Positions 57,403 through 64,000 of a stretch of 64,000 bases of DNA are shown in pieces; position 1 is the first letter of the stretch, and every line of letters begins with the position of its first letter. Both the position numbers and the translations under genes were made by a program. The notes under the pieces are model-generated. The model ran no database searches and was not told the origin of the DNA. It was given only the letters and a program-made list of their open reading frames with translations. Source of the DNA: Quercus robur (taxonomy: Eukaryota; Streptophyta; Magnoliopsida; Fagales; Fagaceae); NCBI RefSeq assembly GCF_932294415.1, contig NC_065535.1, positions 95,496,862 to 95,560,861 on the forward strand, given 5' to 3'.

Positions 57403-58937
57403 ATGTCCGATCATCACTCGACGAGCTATGCCAGTAGTGGGTCTGGGGGCTCGTCCCGGAGTTCAAGCTGGCGAGAAAGGAGGCATAAGAGGAACAAAGA
57501 CCGAAGACATGAACGGGATGGGGAACACTCTAGCTCGGGAGAGGGATCATCACAGACGTATCGGTCAGCGTTCAAAGTCCCCGAGCAAGAACATCATGAC
57601 AGAAGGGATTAGGAATTAGAATGCCTGTGCATATTAGTCAGGGATCTGGAATTGGAGGTGTGGGGTAGGCGTCAAAGAAGGAACCACAATGAGTCTCCTG
57701 AAGGGTTTATGAGTGTTAGGGAAAGTCATGGAGAAGCATCTTGCCAAACTGGTTCCCGTCGGTCAAGGGAAAGATCATGAGAGTTCGCTGACAGGGAGTC
57801 GGTTTCTCTTGAATGGCGTAGGCACTGAAGTGCAGTAATGGATGCCATGAGCCGTGCGCTACACAGGGCGGCCCGGCTACCGTTCTCAAAAGAGATTGAA
57901 CATGCATAGATGCCGAGGAGATTTAGTAGACCACTGTTTATTTTGTATGATGGAAAGACAGATCTCGTTGAACATGTCAGATGATGTCTCTCATGTGTAA
58001 AGTATTTCTTTCTAGTCTTGGGCCTACTGCTTTAAGGTGGTTTAATGGGTTAAGGAAGAGATCAATTCATAATTTTGGAAAGCTAATTCAGGAGTTTGGA
58101 ATCCGGTTTATGACGTGTAGCTGAGTAATGCAGCCAATGGATGTATTACTCTCTATGAAAATGGGAGTCGGGGAAACTCTTTGGAGTTATGCTAATAGGT
58201 ATTAGGAATTGTATAATGAAATTGGTGGGGGTAATGAGAAGGTGGCTGCTAGTACTTTCAGACTGGGTTTGCTTGAAGACTCGAAGTTATGGGTGTCATT
58301 AACTAAGAGGCCTCCCAAGAATATGTGACAACTTATGAGACGTATTGAGGAGTATAAAAGGTTAGAAGATGATCGTGAATAAAGTAAAGGTAAGGCGCTT
58401 GCCACATCACAATACACGAAGGAGTCTTGGCTAGGGGGATTCCAGCCAAGGGCAAGGAGGGAATTGAGAATTTAAGAGCCCAATGCTCGTACTGGGGAAA
58501 TCAATGTGGCGTTTAAGAAACCCATGCATAAGATTTTGGAACGAATAAAAAATGAACCTTACTTTCGGTGGCCGAGCAAAATAGGGGGTGATTTGACAAG
58601 AAGGAATCAAAACCTATACTACACTTACCACCGGGACAAGGGGCACACCACCGAGCAATGCAGGTTATTTAAGGATCATTTGGAGCAACTAATGAAGTCA
58701 GGGCATCTGAAGGAATTTGTCGTGGACCCCAGGAATGGCACCATCGGGCAGTCCTTAAGGTCACAGGGGAATACACTTCCACCCTCGTTGGGTGTGATTG
58801 AAGTTATCCATGCAGCTTCAATGGGTACTAGTGTGACTCGGTGGAGGGGGGTGTTAACCGTAGTGTCAGTAAAGAGTAATCGGGATGACCCTCGACTCGA
58901 AAAGAAAATGAAACCTACCCGAGAGCCTCGGTCCTAA
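57403..58937 (+). pseudogene. Ty3/gypsy gag remnant, broken frame
   Basis: An N-terminal part at 57403-57612 is Ser/Arg-rich (SSWRERRHKRNKDRRHERDG) and ends in TAG. After several frame breaks, the C-terminal part at 58506-58937 reads FKKPMHKILERIKNE and a zinc-knuckle-like YHRDKGHTTEQCRLFKDHLE followed by LMKSGHLKEFV. In related gags the first ligand is Cys just before TYHRD; here it is Tyr, so the metal site is incomplete. No protease follows before the 3' LTR. Confidence 0.75.
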
Positions 58938-59408
58938 GAAGATGTGAGAAACTCATTCTAGTATACTAAATAGAGGGAAGGAAAACTTAAAAACAAGGTT
59001 GGGATTGAATGACTTACAGTAGGAACGCTAAGAGAGACTTGCTTGGGAGGGAATTTGTGCAAGGTAACTTAGGGTGCTTAGATGTAAAGGAAGTAAAACA
59101 TGGTCTGTATAGGGGAAAGTCACTATTTATAGGAGAAGAAACCAAGAGAGCAATAAATGAATTTTTAAGCGGGAAAAACCTTTGATTCTCTTTTTCATAA
59201 CCATTGCACATGTGGCCTCGGTACACGAACCATTAGGTTATGACAGCTACTTGATGAGATAGGCTATCACCACGATTACCCATAAAGTAACCACTGTCCT
59301 ATTTGTAATTAATGATTGACGGTTTGTATTCACGAGAAACGACCAAAGATGCAGTGTAAGTCCTTGATTTGCTCCCCGAGAATTGGAAACGAATCAAGTG
59401 AGGGCTAT

Positions 59409-59921
59409 TGTACAGTGTGCGGTCACCAGCCCATTGTTGTAGAGCCCAATTGGTGTGGAATGCACAGTAGGCTAGGCCGAGGCAATGTCGGGCCTCGGTG
59501 TCGTTGTTGCTTGGATGCATATCGGAATACATTGGTTTTGCCTTAGGGGATATCGTTGCCGAACATCATTTGATGTCTATCACAAGTTCCAATATTTAAA
59601 TCTCTGTTTCCAAAGTGGGGCCCAACTTTGTCAAGAGTAATCTAAACGGGTCCCACCTACACGAGAATTGTTAGAAAATAATCATTCTTAACCCACTAAA
59701 AGAAAGCTATAAAATAGAGGGAAGATTAGAAGAAAAGGGGTTAGACACCAGAGGGTGAGAGCTAGGAAAGGAATCAAGCATTAATAGGAGAGTGTTCGGT
59801 TAGAGAGGCCAGTTACCTATAGTCAATCTACACAGGAGCTACTCATTGTCAAATGCTCAAAAACAAGTAAATTGTGAGCCCAATTACAAAGTTGGCCCAC
59901 TAGCCTGGGATTGGGCACGCA
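59409..59921 (+). repeat. 3' LTR of the gag-only element
   Basis: 513 bp and collinear with 56815-57336. The purine-rich GTGAGGGCTAT just before it is a weak polypurine tract. A deletion near 59860 removes about 12 bp relative to the 5' LTR. Confidence 0.85.
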
Positions 59922-60104
59922 CAGGTGCAATTGGATACTTTTTATTTACACGTGCGTGTCACGTGAGTAACTAACTTCTCTTTAAAAGGCAATCTAATAA
60001 ATGTTTCTATTTGGCACTTGTATAAAGTTCAATGAGTAAATTGATTAAAATAAGAGTTAAGTGGGTGTAATAGCCATCACCCTAAAGTTCAAGAGGTTCC
60101 TAAC

Positions 60105-60720
60105 AAATTAATAAAGAGATCAATAATTTTTGGTGGAGTCAGGGGAACAATTCATTAGCCCTTAAACCCCCTGCTCCGCCATTGGAACTTAGTAGGTGCA
60201 TTCTAGAGAACCAAACCAATAATGACCATGAAGATTGATGCCTCAGCCCCTAAGAAACTGATGAGTGATGATTTCTCTCTCTAAAACTTGTCGAGTTGGA
60301 ACACCTCGCTTTCAAGGGAGAAATTATAAGATCCACATGGTGGACAAATGATGTGGTCAACCATTCCACTAAAAAACTTTCACATGTTTAAAATTGTTGG
60401 TTAAAATTTTTTTAAAACAGAAATTAATTACTGACTCAGCAATTTTAAAAAGTGAAAGTTTTTTAGTGGAATGGTGGACAAATAACGTGGTCCACAAGAG
60501 AATTTTATAATTTCTCCTTTCGAGGATGTGCTTTTATAGGTTTACCTTTGTCAAAAATTCTCACTAATGACAAAAAAGAGGACCCAAGAAAGAGCCAAAT
60601 CAGCCAATAGGGTGCATCCTATGCGATTTTTCCTTGTTTTTTCATTTTATAGAAGTCGCTGTGCCCTTTGAATATTTGATCACAGCGGTTAATTTCCACT
60701 GTGCCCTTTGGCAAAATTAC
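60105..60720. repeat. Segmental duplication copy B
   Basis: It aligns with 50900-53010 except for elements private to one copy. It lacks the hAT element (the site reads GGGTGCATCCTATGCG at about 60620) and has the private MITE 60318-60516. Confidence 0.75.
60318..60516. mobile_element. Palindromic MITE, 199 bp, 9-bp TSD
   Basis: The arms start GAGAAATTATAA and end TTATAATTTCTC, and share CCATTCCACTAAAAAACTTT with its inverted partner. The flanks are CTTTCAAGG and CTTTCGAGG (8 of 9). Copy A of the segmental duplication shows the unoccupied form. Confidence 0.85.
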
Positions 60721-60979
60721 GATCCGTATATGCGCTATGGGGCAAAACGGAGATTTCCGTTTTCTACTAGTCAACATTGATCACAGCAGAGCAGGTTGAG
60801 GACTCTCTTCCTTGGAAGAATCAGGATGATCAATCTCTTTAATTTCCTCCGTGTACTCATTACTCGTATCGTTTTTTTGACATTTGTGAACATCAGGGTC
60901 CCAACATGCAGCAGAATAGGTATCTCTCTTCTTCTATGAAACAGTAGGTCTTTCTCTCTATCTCTCTGATCTCTCTCCT

Positions 60980-60988
60980 ATATATAGT
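60980..60988 (+). promoter_or_regulatory. Candidate TATA box
   Basis: CTATATATAG lies about 80 bp upstream of the ATG at 61066, after a CT-rich region. It supports transcription of the small gene below. Confidence 0.35.
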
Positions 60989-61065
60989 CATGATTCATAA
61001 CTCATATCCTTTATCTCCAGAAAAAACATAGCTCTAGCTCTAGGATTCTCTCAGATTCAGTTTTA

Positions 61066-61474
61066 ATGGGACGTTCCATGCCCAAGCCTTTCTCATTCGT
61101 CCCTCCTCCTCTTAACGGGTAACAATATTAGCTATATATAGTACGTTATTCACTCTCTTTTTAGGTCTCCTGTTTTTGATTTTTTTTTTTGATTTTTTGA
61201 TTTTTTTTTTGATTTATAATTTTTAACAGGGAAGAAAAGTTGCTTATGCACCTTGAAATTGCTGCGCAAATTGTTCCTCCTGATCCTTATTGTTGCGCTT
61301 ATTTTCGGACTACGCAAGTGCAAACGTAATTCCAGATCCAATTTTATTGGTGGTGGGCAAGGCCAAACGCCTGTCAGTCTCAGCTTAACCAGCGATGACG
61401 GCGATGATACCAGCAGTGGCCAAATCGCTATGGGTCCAACTTCCCTAGTTTTGAATGCCACGATGGCTTTCTAA
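61066..61474 (+). CDS. Possible small spliced gene for a membrane peptide
   Basis: The downstream exon ends at TAA 61472-61474. It encodes a hydrophobic helix (LRKLFLLILIVALIFGL), a basic KCKRNSR stop-transfer, and a Gly/Ser/Asp-rich tail ending LVLNATMAF. Two upstream exons are compatible. Model 1: 61066-61118 (MGRSMPKPFSFVPPPLN) with acceptor at 61239, giving 95 aa. Model 2: 60826-60919 (MINLFNFLRVLITRIV) with acceptor at 61229, giving 112 aa with two hydrophobic segments. Model 1 with the 61229 acceptor would instead read a second frame (MHLEIAAQIVPPD) and stop at 61328-61330. A TATA box and CT-rich leader upstream favour model 1. No family is recognised, so this rests on signals alone. 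Confidence 0.4.
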
Positions 61475-62997
61475 GAACAATTATATATGTTCGTGCATGA
61501 AGTAAATTAGTAAAAGTTAATAATTATAAGGGTTGAGTGTCCTTCGACTTCGAGGGCCACCACACCCTTATTTGCTTACCACCTCACACATATTCCATTG
61601 AAATAAGATTTAAAAATAGATTGTGGTGGCTTACGCGTAAGGTGGTAGACAAGTTGGGAGTATTAATGTAAAATAGTTGTGACCTTAACTTTCTCCACTA
61701 GGGTTAGGGTATCAGATTTTAAAGCCTTTTCTCATTTTCTGTATTATATTGAAATGTGGTACCTAACTCTCTGTTTAATTAAATAATTTTTATTGGGTAC
61801 ATGCATGTATTATTTGATTATGCTATGAGTTGATCTATTTTTGACTGAGCTATGAGGGCTAATCTAAATCGGCCAAATCATCATCCAAATTCCAGTTGTG
61901 AATATATTAAGACAGTTTTTGCCCGAGCCTACTGTGGTTTGTATTGTGCACATGATCAAGGAAAATAAAGAAAGAGAGTGAAGTGTGGAGTTGTTGGACT
62001 TAGATGTTTATTCTTTTCTCTTTTCTTTGCAACAAATATGAAGCCTTTTCTATTATGAGGGTCTAAAATAAGGAATATGATCCTTTCTAGCTACGATAAT
62101 TGTAAAAATTAATCTAAACCATGAAATTGATCTATTTTAAGTTGAGAGCATATTTTTCCGCAAAAGAATATATAAAGGCTTGTAACCAACTAAACTAGTT
62201 TCACTTCTAAAAAAAAAAAAAAAATTTAAACTAGTTCTATTTTTGGTTCAGGGCGTAAAAGGGCTTAAGCCTAAAGTAAATTTGGTTAGGATTGAGCCTA
62301 AGGGGAGTTTATTCATGGATTGTGCAATGTGATTATAGCTGTGAATTTTACCGTAGTTAAATCCTCCCCCTCCCTCCCTCCCTTCCCCCCCCCCCCCCCT
62401 TTTTTAACATCCTCAAACTAATATTATATATATTATTATATAATAAAAGTTGAATCCCAAAAGATGTAGTTGTATCGAACAAGTAGCTATTTCCTCTTTG
62501 CGACTAGTAGCTACACTCTGAATAATAATTAAATTATTTTTTCTTATTAATTGTTAGGTTAAATTTGCTTGAGTCAAATGGTAAGATTTAAGCATATTTT
62601 AATTTAGGTAAAATTTTACTATCTAAATTTTTAATAATATATTCTATTCTATCTAATCAAATTTTATAACTCAAAATTTCAAAAAAAATAATGTATAATA
62701 GATACAACTTAATTACCTATAACTCATATCCTTATGGTACATTATTTCTTTGTTCTAATTAAAAAAAAAAAAAAATTCTTTGGTACAAGTTATCATCATA
62801 CATTTTGTTGTTGTTGTTGTTATTATTGCTTTGTTATCACATTTTACACCATATTCAATTATGTCCAAGTCGAATATAAATTAGATGACAAATCACCTTC
62901 ATTTTTAATCTTTTAAGAGATCACCAACTTTTTGGCCTAAACTGAATGATATCACATACTAATATAATAAAAGCCTGGTTCTAAAAGACGTGGATGT
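61475..62997. other. Intergenic, no gene recognised
   Basis: The region contains a possible 3' UTR of the small gene, then AT-rich DNA, a poly-A run at 62210-62224, a C-rich run at 62366-62399 and a (TTG)n run at 62803-62820. The frame 62734-62916 is low-complexity. Confidence 0.4.
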
Positions 62998-63059
62998 GTC
63001 AAGTGGATACCCTAACTCATAGTTAATTGTCAAGTGGATACCCTAACTCATAGTTAATT
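62998..63059. repeat. 31-bp tandem duplication
   Basis: Two exact adjacent copies begin GTCAAGTGGATACCCTAAC at 62998 and 63029. Confidence 0.95.
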
Positions 63060-63189
63060 GCTACATGTACTAAAACTTTTGCTACTAATTTTATAATTTT
63101 TTACAATATTAATTTAATAAATTGTGTTTGTTCATTTAGACCACTTAAACCAGATTGTTTTACCTAATATATTAACCAAGTAATTACTT

Positions 63190-64000
63190 AGGTTTATTAT
63201 TCAAATCTAGGTTAAACAAGTATATCATGCACAATAGCGAAAAAGTAAATAACATCACGATATGATGACTTAGGAAAACCGATGTAATGAACCGTTTCAA
63301 GGTAAAAACCTGAAAATGATTTGACCTATCTATTTTCAAGGTAAAGTAAATCCACTATAAGAGAATCAAAATTTTTACAAAAGATTTAACCCTAAATCTA
63401 TTGCTATCTCATGTAGTAACTTACTGACACGACTATGTACAAACTTCAAATCCACAAACTTCTTCTCTTCTTGGATTTACTGCAACACAAGCACCTACAC
63501 TTGTGACTTTGAGATCCCACTCAAAGATTTAGTGACACAAACTCTTCAGTTTGTGATTCTATGATCACCCTTGAAGGTTTAGATCTTCAGCAGTTATTGA
63601 TCTTGTTGCAGCAACTTGAGATCTACTGGATTTAATGATATGAGAATGATTTCTAGTAGTGACTTTAATAGAGGAAGACACAATACCTTTTAGATCTCAC
63701 AAGAGTATCTCCAAAGTCTCTTCAAAACATGTCTTAGGGTTTCCTCTAAATACTATGTGAAATAGATCTAAAACCCTAATTACTTAATGGGCCAATAGGC
63801 TGTTGGGCTTAATTAAAATTCTACAGAATCTGATTTTTTGCGATTTTTGATTGGTCAGATCTAATTTTCAATGGGTTGGATTTCACAGAATTTGAACTCT
63901 CCTTTCTGTAGCTTGAATGTTCTTGTATTTTGACTTGTAACACCTTGAGTATCGTCTAATCAAACCTATAGATTTAGGAATCTATATCTAGACAAGTTTG
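63190..64000. repeat. Probable LTR-type repeat, runs out of the window
   Basis: GATATGATGACTTAGGAAAAC, GGTAAAAACCTG and AAAACCCTAATTACTTAATG are of a style I associate with Copia LTRs in dicots, read here from the minus strand. No terminus is seen at the window edge and no open frame is present. Confidence 0.4.

Larger units (their letters stand above)
56815..59921 (+). mobile_element. Gag-only LTR retrotransposon, about 3.1 kb
   Basis: The LTRs at 56815-57336 and 59409-59921 are collinear (TGTAC...GGGCACGCA) and diverged by many substitutions. A degenerate primer-binding site TGGTGCTGTCTGTGGGAATC (57341-57360) follows the 5' LTR. It resembles the tRNA-Arg-type site of Tat/Ogre-like Ty3/gypsy elements. 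Only gag-like sequence lies between the LTRs; protease, RT, RNase H and integrase are absent. The length is that of a non-autonomous gag-bearing derivative. The 5-bp duplication is not preserved at these borders. Confidence 0.85.
55945..60100. mobile_element. TIR element split by an LTR retrotransposon
   Basis: The left arm (55945-56060) and the reverse complement of 59985-60100 match: CCTTGAACTTT near the tip, then AAACTTTTATTTTAGTAAAT-like sequence and ACAAGTGCCAAATAGA. With the inserted element removed, the host would be about 1 kb. No transposase is present. The outermost duplication is not clear. Confidence 0.65.

Noticed and set aside
1..64000. A new multi-gene system (biosynthetic cluster, defence island)
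   Set aside because: The supported genes are unrelated to each other, widely spaced and separated by transposons; no functional grouping is visible.

Overview
This is plant nuclear DNA, most likely from a woody eudicot (a rosid such as a member of the Fagales; that last step is an impression, not shown). The reasons are GT-AG spliceosomal introns, typical plant proteins (an R2R3-MYB, an exosome RRP40 subunit, a STAR-type KH protein), AT-rich intergenic DNA and a dense mixture of plant LTR elements, MULE and hAT derivatives and MITEs. No bacterial feature (operon, CRISPR) is present.

Genes. (1) The last two coding exons of a KH-domain RNA-binding protein (+, 1446-1827); its upstream part lies outside the window. 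(2) A two-exon gene for a 106-aa single-pass membrane protein (-, 8911-10851). (3) A single-exon gene for a 136-aa secreted cysteine-rich protein (+, 18791-19201), of no family I recognise. (4) A three-exon R2R3-MYB of the WER/GL1/MYB23 type (-, 22751-23990, 214 aa). (5) A complete nine-exon RRP40 exosome subunit gene (-, 38384-45062, 251 aa). All exon phases of genes 2, 4 and 5 were joined by hand and close without a frameshift. (6) A tentative small spliced gene for a membrane peptide (+, about 61066-61474). No tRNA or rRNA gene was found.

Transposons fill most of the rest. Five solo LTRs carry TG..CA ends and 5-bp duplications (three exact, two 4/5): 16146-16914, 29454-30268, 33167-33842 and 48311-49119 belong to one family in both orientations, and 54243-54944 is a different family. 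An internally deleted Ty1/copia element (41965-43924) sits in intron 3 of RRP40. A gag-only LTR element (56815-59921) has landed inside a TIR element (about 55945-60100). A LINE remnant with an RNase H domain is split by a MULE-like element that itself holds a MITE (12000-13257). hAT-like elements with 8-bp duplications lie at 3257-4162 (7/8), 46073-47016 and 51562-52885. Palindromic MITEs with 9-bp duplications lie at 5066-5434, 19218-19506 and 60318-60516. SINE-like pieces lie mainly in RRP40 introns.

Local duplication is common: a three-copy repeat of about 142 bp (5710-6137), duplications with periods of 109, 166, 56, 57, 128, 40, 342 and 31 bp, a dispersed copy of the upstream region of the cysteine-rich gene, and a segmental duplication (about 50900-53010 versus 60105-60720) whose two copies preserve each other's pre-insertion sites.

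I do not see a convincing new multi-gene system. The best leads are the cysteine-rich secreted protein with its duplicated upstream region, the small membrane-peptide gene, the hAT element carrying leader-like sequence, and the nested and reciprocal-empty-site transposon histories.
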